Positions 7,379-14,631 of a DNA stretch of 22,177 nucleotides are shown here, piece after piece. How positions within the stretch are numbered: the first letter of the stretch is position 1; every line of letters begins with the position of its first letter. The translations under genes and the position numbers were made by a program. The stretch covers positions 1 to 22,177 of the forward strand of contig CAWFSJ010000004.1 in NCBI GenBank assembly GCA_963818505.1. Reading direction: 5' to 3'. Under the pieces are notes generated by a model. That model was not told the DNA's origin and searched no databases. It saw only the letters and a program-made list of their open reading frames with translations. Source of the stretch: JADKAV01 sp963818505 (GTDB taxonomy: Bacteria > Actinomycetota > Actinomycetes > S36-B12 > UBA10799).

Positions 7379-8263
7379 GTGAAGGCGCAGATCGTGTTGG
7401 CAACACACAACCCGCGCCAGGACCTCTTCATGCGCCAGTTGCGGTCCCTTCAGAACCAGTCCGTGTCGGACTGGCAGTGCCTGGTTCTCGATGACGCGTC
7501 CGCGGATCGCCAGGCCGTAGCGGAGCCGCTAGCTGCGGACCCCCGGTTCAGACTGCTGCCCACCGCGCCGCATCTGGGTCCCTACCGGGCCTTCGAGCGA
7601 CTCCTTTCACAGGTGCGCACGGATGTCCCCGTCTTCCTCTGCGACCAGGACGATGCCTGGCATCCCGACAAACTCCGCCGGATGCTGACACTGGAGAACA
7701 CCGCGTTCAGTGCGATGCGCGTGGTGGACGACTGCGGGCAGGTGCTCGAGGAACGATTCTTGACCCGCCCCCCGGGGTCACTGACACTCACGCCGGCTCG
7801 CCTACTGCTCATGAACTGCGCCTCCGGTGCGGCGATGATGATCACCCCAGCGGTCCGGCAGGCGGCCCTGCCGTTCCCGGCGCCGCAACTGCGCGGGTGG
7901 CATGACCAGTGGATTGCGGCGGTGGCGGCGAGAATCGGGTCGCTGAGCTACCTTGACGAGGCGTTGGTGGACTACACCCGGCACGATGCACAGGTCGTAG
8001 GGAACGGCTTGCGCAGCCTCGACCCCACCCGCATCGCCGCCTACGGACGGCGTCTTCGGGACACCGGTGTGCGAGCAGATCTGCGATCGCGAACGCGCTG
8101 GGTCATCGCGGCCGCGTCACGCCTGCTCGACCTCGCCGACTCGGGCGACGCGGAACTCGAGGAACTCGCCGCCGGCCGCTTGACCAAGCCACTGCTCGCC
8201 GGACTGCGCTCGCACGACGTCCCTATCGCACGCGCCCTGTTGCTGTACGCAGGTCGTACCTGA
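7379..8263 (+). CDS. Glycosyltransferase family 2
   Basis: This is a GT-A fold glycosyltransferase of 294 residues, cytoplasmic or membrane-associated, adding one sugar to a growing lipid-linked glycan. The N-terminal strand AQIVLATHNPRQDLF with QLRSLQNQSVSDWQCLVLDDAS is the nucleotide-sugar binding half, and CDQDDAW (DQDD at residues 89-92) is the metal-binding DxD motif. RGWHDQWIAAVAA holds the acceptor-side aspartate seen in rhamnosyltransferase-like GT2 enzymes, and SYLDEALVDYTRHDAQVVG is typical of that same group. Because the locus makes dTDP-rhamnose, rhamnosyl transfer is plausible but only inferred. The start GTG 7379 is supported by a leaderless promoter. It has no shared promoter with the next gene, 148 bases downstream. 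Confidence 0.9.
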   Translation: MKAQIVLATHNPRQDLFMRQLRSLQNQSVSDWQCLVLDDASADRQAVAEPLAADPRFRLLPTAPHLGPYRAFERLLSQVRTDVPVFLCDQDDAWHPDKLRRMLTLENTAFSAMRVVDDCGQVLEERFLTRPPGSLTLTPARLLLMNCASGAAMMITPAVRQAALPFPAPQLRGWHDQWIAAVAARIGSLSYLDEALVDYTRHDAQVVGNGLRSLDPTRIAAYGRRLRDTGVRADLRSRTRWVIAAASRLLDLADSGDAELEELAAGRLTKPLLAGLRSHDVPIARALLLYAGRT

Positions 8264-8272
8264 CCCGATCCA

Positions 8273-8294
8273 ACGGGCGGTCGGGCTTGCCCGT
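8273..8294 (+). terminator. Possible hairpin after the GT2 gene
   Basis: ACGGGC (8273-8278) pairs with GCCCGT (8289-8294) around a 10-base loop, 9 bases after the stop of the gene at 7379. There is no T-run, so if it ends transcription it does so weakly. The rest of the 148-base gap holds TANNNT matches at 8322-8327 and 8364-8369, possible promoters for the gene at 8412. Confidence 0.25.
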
Positions 8295-8411
8295 GGACCG
8301 ATCGCTTCCGAGATGCCGCGTTACTCTCAGGGGCTTATTGCCCACGTAGCAGGTGGCAGGCGGTATGTTGCCACATGACACAGCGGGGGCGAAGACGCTG
8401 GAGGCAACAGC

Positions 8412-9689
8412 ATGCGGGATCAGCCGCGGACCGGCCTGACCGCCCGCTTGAGTGCGGTCAATGAGTCCGCCGGATGGACCGTCCAGAGGGTCCGCCACAG
8501 TCGCCCGGTACGCACCCTGGCCCACACGATTCGCCACGGTCGCGCAGCAATGCGGGCCCGCTCCGGCGGTGACCGCCAGGCGGACCGTGGCGCACCCACG
8601 ACGGCCACGGCACGCACATGGCCGATGAGCGTCCTTTCCGTCGCGGAGCGGAGTCTGCCCCAGTGCTACCACTACCGCCTCCGGCAGAAGGAGCAGTTGC
8701 TGCGGCAACTCAATGTGCCCTTCGACGAGCTCGGCCTCGAGGACGAGACCGAGGCGCTCTCCCGCCTGCAACTGGCCAAGGTTCTCATCGTGTACCGCCT
8801 GCCCAAGGACGCACGCACGACCTCGTTGCTGCTGGAGGCCCGGCGGCTGCAGATCCCGGTGGTCTTCGAGGTGGACGACGTGGTCTATCGCCGGGATCTT
8901 GTGGCCGGCAATCCCAACCTCGATACCCTTCCGTGGTCCCTCAAGGCGGCCACTATCAAGGGAGCCGACGACTACCGCAACATGCTCCCCCTGGTCGACG
9001 CCAACCTGGCCTCGACCGAACCGCTCGCCGCTGACATGCGCCAGCACAACGGTCAGCCCTCTTTCGTGCTGGAGAACGGGATAGACGAACACATGCTGGA
9101 GGTCGCCGCGGGGGTTGAGTCCGTACCGTCACCTCCAGCAACTTGTCCGGTGGTGATGTACGGGTCCGGATCGCGTGCCCACGATCGTGACTTCGAGTTG
9201 GCCGCGCCGGGCTTGGCCAGGTGGCTGAGCCAGAACCCGCAAGGCCGGCTGACCCTGGTGGGCTCGGTCGCGCTTCCCAAAGACCTCGTCCCCTTCGGTC
9301 CCCAGATCCGGCAACTGCCGGAACTACCCTTCCCGGAGTACCTGCGGGAACTGAGCAGGAGCACGATCGCCCTGGCGCCGCTCACGTCCGATGCTTTCAA
9401 CCTCTACAAGTCACACATCAGGTACCTGGAGAGCGGCTTGGTGGGGACGCCGCTCATTGCATCGCCGACGCTCTACGCGGACTACATCGATGACGGCCGG
9501 ACCGGCCTGATCGCCGAAGACGGCGACTGGTTCACCGCCATATCGCGTCTCGCAGCAGATCCGGACATGCAGCACCGCATAGCTCAAGAGGCCCGTGATC
9601 ATGTGCGGGAATGGGAGCTCGACCAGCGCCCACTGGACCAGACGCGCAAGATGTTGCACAGTCTCGTGCCGGAATGGGCCGGTCCCTGA
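8412..9689 (+). CDS. GT-B fold glycosyltransferase (GT4-like), specificity unknown
   Basis: This 425-residue protein has a GT4-like C-terminal half: YGSGSRAHDRDFE, GRLTLVGSVALP, FPEYLRELSRSTIALAPL, then KSHIRYLESGLVGTPLIAS and DGRTGLI, the nucleotide-sugar binding region in which a lysine and glutamate take the place of the usual E-x7-E. VVFEVDDVVY in the N-terminal domain is common in such enzymes of O-antigen-type loci. The first 70 or so residues are basic and not recognisable; the recognisable domain begins near SVLSVAERSLPQCYHYRLRQ at residue 73. ATG 8412 is chosen because GGAGG stands 7-11 bases upstream. Its TGA shares one base with the ATG of the next gene (TGATG), so the two are translationally coupled. 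Confidence 0.82.
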   Translation: MRDQPRTGLTARLSAVNESAGWTVQRVRHSRPVRTLAHTIRHGRAAMRARSGGDRQADRGAPTTATARTWPMSVLSVAERSLPQCYHYRLRQKEQLLRQLNVPFDELGLEDETEALSRLQLAKVLIVYRLPKDARTTSLLLEARRLQIPVVFEVDDVVYRRDLVAGNPNLDTLPWSLKAATIKGADDYRNMLPLVDANLASTEPLAADMRQHNGQPSFVLENGIDEHMLEVAAGVESVPSPPATCPVVMYGSGSRAHDRDFELAAPGLARWLSQNPQGRLTLVGSVALPKDLVPFGPQIRQLPELPFPEYLRELSRSTIALAPLTSDAFNLYKSHIRYLESGLVGTPLIASPTLYADYIDDGRTGLIAEDGDWFTAISRLAADPDMQHRIAQEARDHVREWELDQRPLDQTRKMLHSLVPEWAGP

Positions 9690-10951
9690 TGCGCATTCTG
9701 GTCGCCAATACCCACTTCTCGCCGATCTCCTTCGGCGGAGCCACCATCGTGGCCGAGGAAACCAGCACACATCTCGCCCGGCAAGGTCACGAGGTGATCG
9801 TGCTGACGAGCCTGCCCGAGCGGCTGCTGACGTACGGCGAGATGCGCCGCTACGAGGCGCACGGACTAGCGGTGATCGCGATCGGACGCACGACACCCGA
9901 GACCGCGGACGCCGAGTACCATCAGCCCGCCCTCGCTGGACGCCTCGAACAGGTCCTGCGTAGCATCCAGCCCGACGTGGTTCACTTCCATGCGGTGCAG
10001 GGTCTGGGCGTGGAGATGGTCAGGGCGGCGTCCACCATGGGGGTGCCGACTGTCATCACCCTGCACGATGCCTGGTGGTTGTGCGAGCGACAGTTCATGG
10101 TGCGCGCGACCGGCGAGTGGTGCGGGCAGCAGTCGATCGACCCCCGGGTGTGCGCCACCTGCGTAGCGGACTCCCGACAACACCGGGCGCGCCAGAACGA
10201 GTCGCTGCAGATTCTGAACGGATGCCAGCGGGTGCTGACGCCCAGCGACTACTGGCGCGAGACGATGGCAGGCAGCGGCGTAGCGCGCGACGTTCTGCAG
10301 ACCAATCACAACGGCGTGCGGCACCCGGCCCACGGCCACACCCGGTCAGATGCCCGCGGCGGACCCGTCACGTTCGGCTATGTGGGTGGCGGGGACCCCG
10401 TCAAAGGAGCCCTGCAGTTGCGAGCCGCGCTGCAGGACCTCGGTGCCGGCGCCTACCGCATCCGGCTCGTGGACGCAGGCCAAGCGTTGGGATTCCACGG
10501 CATGAGCGCTGCGACGTGGGACTACCCCGGTGTGCAGATCGAACCCGCGTACACGAGTGCAGGCATCGACGCCTTCTTCGATTCGATCGACGTGCTGTTG
10601 TTCCCCTCGCAGACCAGCGAGAGCTATGGACTCACCGTGCGGGAGGCTGTCCTGCGCGGCGTATGGGTGGTTGCCACACACGGTGGCGGAACCGCCGAGG
10701 TCCTCGCAGAGGGGATCAACGCCACGCTGATCCCGATGGACGGGTCACACCTGGCGCTGGCCGACGCGATGCGCGAGATCGTGAGGTCCCCGGAGGACTA
10801 CCGCTGCCGTGCCCACCCGGTCACGACCATCCCGACTTTCGCGCAGCAGGCCGCCGAGCTCGCCTCGATCTACGCGCAGGTGTCGTCGGCTCCAGCGCCC
10901 GCCGTGCCGACGCCGCGATCACCCTTGGCCTACAGCAGCAGCCCTGAGTAG
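9689..10951 (+). CDS. Glycosyltransferase family 4
   Basis: A GT-B retaining glycosyltransferase of 420 residues. The N-terminus MRILVANTHFSPISFGGATIVAEETSTHLA has the GG loop that opens GT4 enzymes; THLARQGHEVIVLTS, DVVHFHAVQGLG and VPTVITLHDAWWLCER are also typical. The C-terminal domain has GYVGGGDPVKGA and the E-x7-E motif ESYGLTVRE at residues 311-319, followed by GGGTAEVL. A CGQQSIDPRVCATCVADS stretch with spaced cysteines lies in the middle, as in GT4 proteins that act on surface glycans. The frame is open from 9611, but ATG 9689 overlapping the previous stop gives the correct N-terminus. The 3' end overlaps the convergent dioxygenase gene by 22 bases (10930-10951). Confidence 0.92.
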   Translation: MRILVANTHFSPISFGGATIVAEETSTHLARQGHEVIVLTSLPERLLTYGEMRRYEAHGLAVIAIGRTTPETADAEYHQPALAGRLEQVLRSIQPDVVHFHAVQGLGVEMVRAASTMGVPTVITLHDAWWLCERQFMVRATGEWCGQQSIDPRVCATCVADSRQHRARQNESLQILNGCQRVLTPSDYWRETMAGSGVARDVLQTNHNGVRHPAHGHTRSDARGGPVTFGYVGGGDPVKGALQLRAALQDLGAGAYRIRLVDAGQALGFHGMSAATWDYPGVQIEPAYTSAGIDAFFDSIDVLLFPSQTSESYGLTVREAVLRGVWVVATHGGGTAEVLAEGINATLIPMDGSHLALADAMREIVRSPEDYRCRAHPVTTIPTFAQQAAELASIYAQVSSAPAPAVPTPRSPLAYSSSPE

Positions 10952-12018
10952 TGGCCAGGGAAACTGGTGGGCGTGAAGAACCAGGTCTCCAAGGCATACC
11001 TGTCGTCGGTGAGATCCGGTTTCGTCCCGGTCTTGTGCAAGAGGAATTGGTCGAAGAACACCGCATCTCCCGCTCTGAACACCGGGGAGACGATCGGATC
11101 CTCGCCCCGCTCCTCCTCCACCACTGAGGGCGAGACGTCCCAGTCGAAGTAGGCCCCCGGCGTGCCCGTCGTGACGATGTGGTCGAGACGGCGGGCCACG
11201 ATGTCCAAGCCCGAGGCGCTCTCGCCGCAGTCGGTCAGTGCGATCCACATGTTCAGAGTGCGCTTGTCCGTGCCAAGGAATGCCCCGTCCTGATGCCAAC
11301 TCGACCCGGTGTCCGGGGGGACGCGTCGCATCGTCCACTTCTCCAGGCTGAGGGCCGGTCGCTCACCCAGGTAGCTGCCGACCAGTTCCGGCAGTCCCAG
11401 GCGCTCGAACTCAGCGATCACGTACCGGGCCGCCTTGGGGGCATCGGCGACCGGCAAACCCGCAGCCACGAAGTTGAACGATCGAAACGCCGGGGCACCC
11501 TGGATCTCACCCGAGACATCACGCAACGGCGTGTTCCAGTCCTGGTCAACCCCATGCGGGTCCTCACCATAGGCCGCCATCGAGTTATCGATCATTGCGC
11601 AGAGCGCGGCACATGCGTCCTGCGGGAAGAACCCTCGAACAATCAGGGCTCCGTGATTGCGGACGCCCGCCACCAAGGCTTCTCGGTCGAGATCTGCGGA
11701 GGTCACTTCCGGCAGGCTTCCTGGAGCACTGAGCATGTCGTCGGTCCGGGGCGGCCAGGCAACATCTGGAGCGGGGCGGGTACTCGCCCGACGGAAGGCC
11801 TCGTTACGCAACTGGAGTTCGATCCGCGCCGTGTCCTGCGCAGTCAGCGACCCGTCGACTCGGTGCACGAGTGCACAAGCGCTTTCCACATCGCCCGCGT
11901 CGAGGTAGGCGTCGATGCCGGGGTAGTGCCGCAGGTCAAGGGCGCCGGTAGGCATCGGTTCGCTGGCGATGGTTGCGGATGGCCGCCTGGCCGAGCGCCT
12001 CTTCAACCGTTCCAACAT
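10930..12018 (-). CDS. Phytanoyl-CoA dioxygenase (PhyH) family Fe(II)/2-oxoglutarate oxygenase
   Basis: A 362-residue non-haem iron oxygenase. The facial triad is visible as H242 and D244 (WHQDG) and H328 (FLLHKTG), with R340 (DDRYALETWF) placed to bind 2-oxoglutarate. The C-terminal 240 residues, from about residue 115, form the PhyH domain; the first 100 residues are a helical, charged N-terminal extension I do not recognise. The substrate is unknown: in a glycan locus it may hydroxylate a sugar, an acyl substituent or a lipid carrier, but that is inference. It is single on its strand, starts at ATG 12018, and its promoter region is shared head-to-head with the acyltransferase gene at 12079 (TACTGT on the minus strand at 12068-12073). 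Confidence 0.86.
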   Translation of the reverse strand: MLERLKRRSARRPSATIASEPMPTGALDLRHYPGIDAYLDAGDVESACALVHRVDGSLTAQDTARIELQLRNEAFRRASTRPAPDVAWPPRTDDMLSAPGSLPEVTSADLDREALVAGVRNHGALIVRGFFPQDACAALCAMIDNSMAAYGEDPHGVDQDWNTPLRDVSGEIQGAPAFRSFNFVAAGLPVADAPKAARYVIAEFERLGLPELVGSYLGERPALSLEKWTMRRVPPDTGSSWHQDGAFLGTDKRTLNMWIALTDCGESASGLDIVARRLDHIVTTGTPGAYFDWDVSPSVVEEERGEDPIVSPVFRAGDAVFFDQFLLHKTGTKPDLTDDRYALETWFFTPTSFPGHYSGLLL

Positions 12019-12066
12019 GGGCCGACCGCCTTCCCGATAACTGCCGCCAGGGCGTTGCTGACTCTC

Positions 12067-12073
12067 TACAGTA
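12067..12073. promoter_or_regulatory. Overlapping divergent -10 boxes
   Basis: On the plus strand TACAGT (12067-12072) lies 6 bases before ATG 12079, the leaderless spacing. On the minus strand the shifted complement reads TACTGT (12068-12073), a TANNNT match that would give the dioxygenase gene a leader of about 43 bases. The two -10 elements share five base pairs, so the two polymerases could not bind at once. The minus-strand use is less certain. Confidence 0.45.
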
Positions 12074-12078
12074 TGCCT

Positions 12079-12750
12079 ATGGCAGGCAACTTCGGTGCGC
12101 TCTTCGAACGTGGGAAGTCACAGGCCAAGGCCCTGCACGCCATTCACACCAGGGGCAAAGCCCGGCGTACCTGGGTGAAGCAACGACATGCGCAGAGCCC
12201 ACCACTGCGGGCGGCCGTCGCGGCCGACGTCATGACCACCCTGCAGTTCCGGGGCGAGGGCCGAGCGCACCTCTCCCGCACCGAACTCGTGGCCGAGACC
12301 ATTCGGCTGTCGTGGGCCAGCGATGCCTTCTTCGCTCAACTGCTGTACCGCAGCAGGGTGGCCGCGCTGCGCCGGGGGATACCGGTCGTTCCCCGCCTAT
12401 GCCACCTCGGGTCCATGGCACTGAGCCAGGTCTGCATCGGGGATCCAGTCGTGATCGGTGGCGGCCTGTACCTTCCGCATGGTCAGGTAGTCGTCGACGG
12501 CATCACCGAGGTGGGCAACAACGTCATCCTGTTTCCCTGGACCACGCTCGGGCTGCGCGCCGGCAATTTCAACGGCCCGCGGGTGGAGGACGGGGTCCAC
12601 GTGGGAACCGGTGCCAAGGTGGTCGGTCCCGTACGTGTGGGGCGCGGGGCCCGCATCGGTGCCAACGCCGTCGTCGTCGCAGACGTCCCGCACGGAAGCA
12701 CGGTCGTCGGGGTTCCGGGCCGAGCATCCAGCCCGGCTTCGCTGACGTGA
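12079..12750 (+). CDS. Hexapeptide-repeat acyltransferase (serine O-acetyltransferase-like)
   Basis: A 223-residue protein with a helical N-terminal half and a C-terminal left-handed beta-helix. The helix repeats run from ALSQVCIGDPVVIGGGLYLPHGQ through NNVILFPWTTLG to VHVGTGAKVVGPVRVGRGARIGANAVVVADVP and GVPGR, as in CysE-type and sugar O-acetyltransferases; the His in LPHG is the probable catalytic base. It could acetylate a sugar on the glycan made here; serine acetylation is possible but no cysteine genes are near. ATG 12079 is preferred to ATG 12073 because a TACAGT -10 box overlies the latter and ends 6 bases before 12079. It leads an operon with the three GT2 genes that begin 7 bases after its stop. 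Confidence 0.82.
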   Translation: MAGNFGALFERGKSQAKALHAIHTRGKARRTWVKQRHAQSPPLRAAVAADVMTTLQFRGEGRAHLSRTELVAETIRLSWASDAFFAQLLYRSRVAALRRGIPVVPRLCHLGSMALSQVCIGDPVVIGGGLYLPHGQVVVDGITEVGNNVILFPWTTLGLRAGNFNGPRVEDGVHVGTGAKVVGPVRVGRGARIGANAVVVADVPHGSTVVGVPGRASSPASLT

Positions 12751-12757
12751 GCGCCCG

Positions 12758-13720
12758 GTGAACCGCCTGACACGGTCGGTGCGGAGGGCATCGCGACGCC
12801 TGCCCCGTCGCCGACCCCGCCTCAGTTTCGTTGTTGTCGTGCATGACATGCCCATCCAGGCTCTGAACACGATCGCGTCGCTGAGCCCATCCCACCAACG
12901 AGGTGTCGATGCGGCGGACTACGAGATCGTCGTGGTGGAGAATGCCTCGCCCCATCTACTGCACGAGAAGCAGGTGCTGGAGCAGGCTCCGAACGCCCGG
13001 TACCTGCTTCGCCAGGATTCCGGGCAGTCCCCCGCGGCCGCGCTCAACGCGGGGGCCGCCGCGGCCCGCGCCGAGACCCTGGCGATGATGGTCGACGGCG
13101 CGCGCATGGTGACCCCGGGAGTGGTCTGGAACATCCTGGCAGCACGGAGTCTGGCCGCCACCCCGGTGGTGAGTGTGCCCGGCTATCACCTCGGTCAGCG
13201 GCTGCACCAGGAGGCCGTCCTGGACGGGTACGGGGTGGACTCGGAGCAGGCTGCCCTGGAGCGGCTCAGATGGCGCGAGGACGGCTATCGCCTCTTCGAC
13301 ATGGCCGTACCGAGCGCCTCGTGCAGCGGTGGATACTTGCAGCCGATCGGGGAGAGCAACTGCATCGCGGTCCCCCGGGACCTCTACTGGGCCGTCGGCG
13401 GATTCGATGAGCGGTTCACCACGATGGGGGGCGGCTACGTCAACCTCGACTTCTACCGACGAGCCGCTGATCGCGGCACACTGATCCTGCTGCCCGGCGA
13501 GGGGACCTTCCATCAGTTCCACGCAGGTGCCACGACTGGCGCACCTGGGGTGGACCGCGATGCCCTGCTCGCGGAGATGCGCGCGGAGTATGAGAGGCTG
13601 CGCGGCGAGGTGCACGGCCCCCCGTTGCAGTCCCCTGTGCTGCTGGGCAGGGTCGATCGCGCCGCAATCCGATTCCTCGACAACTCGGTCCGACGATGGC
13701 GGGAGGTGAACGACCCGTGA
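12758..13720 (+). CDS. GT2-like glycosyltransferase, tandem paralogue 1
   Basis: A 320-residue protein with a basic N-terminal tail (to about residue 22) then a GT-A domain. It opens with LSFVVVVHDMPIQALNTI and DYEIVVVENAS, standard for GT2, but where DxD is expected it reads VDGARMVTP (D113). GGFDERF is conserved, followed by GGGYVNLDFYRR and GEGTFHQFHAG (F251 onward). These marks are shared with the next two genes, showing a tandem family. The sugar donor and acceptor are unknown, and the missing second aspartate leaves metal binding, and even transferase activity, open; the distal histidines may help bind metal. The GTG start at 12758 has no clear ribosome site and probably depends on coupling to the acyltransferase gene. 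Confidence 0.8.
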   Translation: MNRLTRSVRRASRRLPRRRPRLSFVVVVHDMPIQALNTIASLSPSHQRGVDAADYEIVVVENASPHLLHEKQVLEQAPNARYLLRQDSGQSPAAALNAGAAAARAETLAMMVDGARMVTPGVVWNILAARSLAATPVVSVPGYHLGQRLHQEAVLDGYGVDSEQAALERLRWREDGYRLFDMAVPSASCSGGYLQPIGESNCIAVPRDLYWAVGGFDERFTTMGGGYVNLDFYRRAADRGTLILLPGEGTFHQFHAGATTGAPGVDRDALLAEMRAEYERLRGEVHGPPLQSPVLLGRVDRAAIRFLDNSVRRWREVNDP

Positions 13721-14631
13721 GCACACAGATGTCCGTCATCGTCGTCGTCTACAAGATGTCCAGACAGGCACGCAACACCCTGCAGTCCTTGGCCGTCCCC
13801 CAGCAACTCCACGTGGATTGGCGCGACTACGAGATCATCGTGGTGGAGAACGAGTCCGAGGACCTGCTCGGGGAGGCCGCTGCCACTGCCGTTGCGCCCA
13901 ACGTGCGGTACTTCCTGCGTTCGAACGAAGGCCACTCCCCCGTCCCCGCTTTGATCCATGGGCTGAGGGAGGCGAAAGGCAAGTACCTGGGAGTGGTGAT
14001 CGACGGCGCACGCATGGTCACCCCCCGGGTGCTTCACTACGCACAGGCGGCCTTCCGGATCACACCGCACGCCGTGGTGTCCGTGCCCGGCTATCACCTG
14101 GGCCAGACGGAGCAGCACCGCAACCCCGACCACGACGAGAACGCCGAGCAGCAACTGCTCGACCACGTCGACTGGTTGACCGACGGCTACCGGCTCTTCG
14201 AGATCTCCACCTTCTTCCGTGGCCGTCACCAGCACGGGTATCTGCTTCCCCTGATGGAGAGCAACTGCGTCTTCTTCAGCCGGGAGGCATACGAGGCGAT
14301 CGGTGGAGTGGACACCCGGTTCGACATGCCCGGAGGCGGGATGGTCAACCTCGACCTCTACAAACGCCTGGTGGAGCGCCGTGAGGCGGCCCTGTTCGTG
14401 ACTGCTGGCGAGGGTACGTTCCACCAGTACCACGGCGGGGTCACCACCAAGGCCGACGACCAACGCGAAGAGCTGCTGGCCTCCTTCCGGGAACAGTACG
14501 CGCAGATCCGGGGAACCCACTACACCTTCGCTGAGAAGCGTCCACGGCTCATCGGTGCGGTGCCCGGGTGGGCTCTGCCCATGTTGGAGTTCAGTTCCTC
14601 CTGCGCTGTGCGGGCACTGGTGCCACCGTGA
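13717..14631 (+). CDS. GT2-like glycosyltransferase, tandem paralogue 2
   Basis: A 304-residue GT-A protein that is a full-length paralogue of its neighbours. It starts almost at the fold (MSVIVVVYKMSRQARNTL), has DYEIIVVENES, IDGARMVTP with D96 at the DxD position, VSVPGYHLGQ, LPLMESNC, GGVDTRFDMPGGGMVNLDLYKR and GEGTFHQYHGGVTT (F235 onward). Compared with paralogue 1 it lacks the basic N-terminal tail. Start GTG 13717 overlaps the previous stop as GTGA, and its own stop overlaps the next start the same way, so the three are produced together. A transferase acting on a common acceptor with different position or donor is likely, given the conserved C-terminal half, but no substrate can be named. 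Confidence 0.8.
   Translation: MSTQMSVIVVVYKMSRQARNTLQSLAVPQQLHVDWRDYEIIVVENESEDLLGEAAATAVAPNVRYFLRSNEGHSPVPALIHGLREAKGKYLGVVIDGARMVTPRVLHYAQAAFRITPHAVVSVPGYHLGQTEQHRNPDHDENAEQQLLDHVDWLTDGYRLFEISTFFRGRHQHGYLLPLMESNCVFFSREAYEAIGGVDTRFDMPGGGMVNLDLYKRLVERREAALFVTAGEGTFHQYHGGVTTKADDQREELLASFREQYAQIRGTHYTFAEKRPRLIGAVPGWALPMLEFSSSCAVRALVPP

Noticed and set aside
8375..8464. 29-codon frame starting with ATG 5 bases after TATGTT, overlapping the start of the GT-B gene
   Set aside because: The product is Arg/Gln-rich without recognisable features, and the GT-B gene has its own good ribosome site, so coupling is not needed.
11179..12066. Upstream extension of the acyltransferase open frame
   Set aside because: It is antisense to the dioxygenase gene; the promoter and the protein family place the start at 12079.
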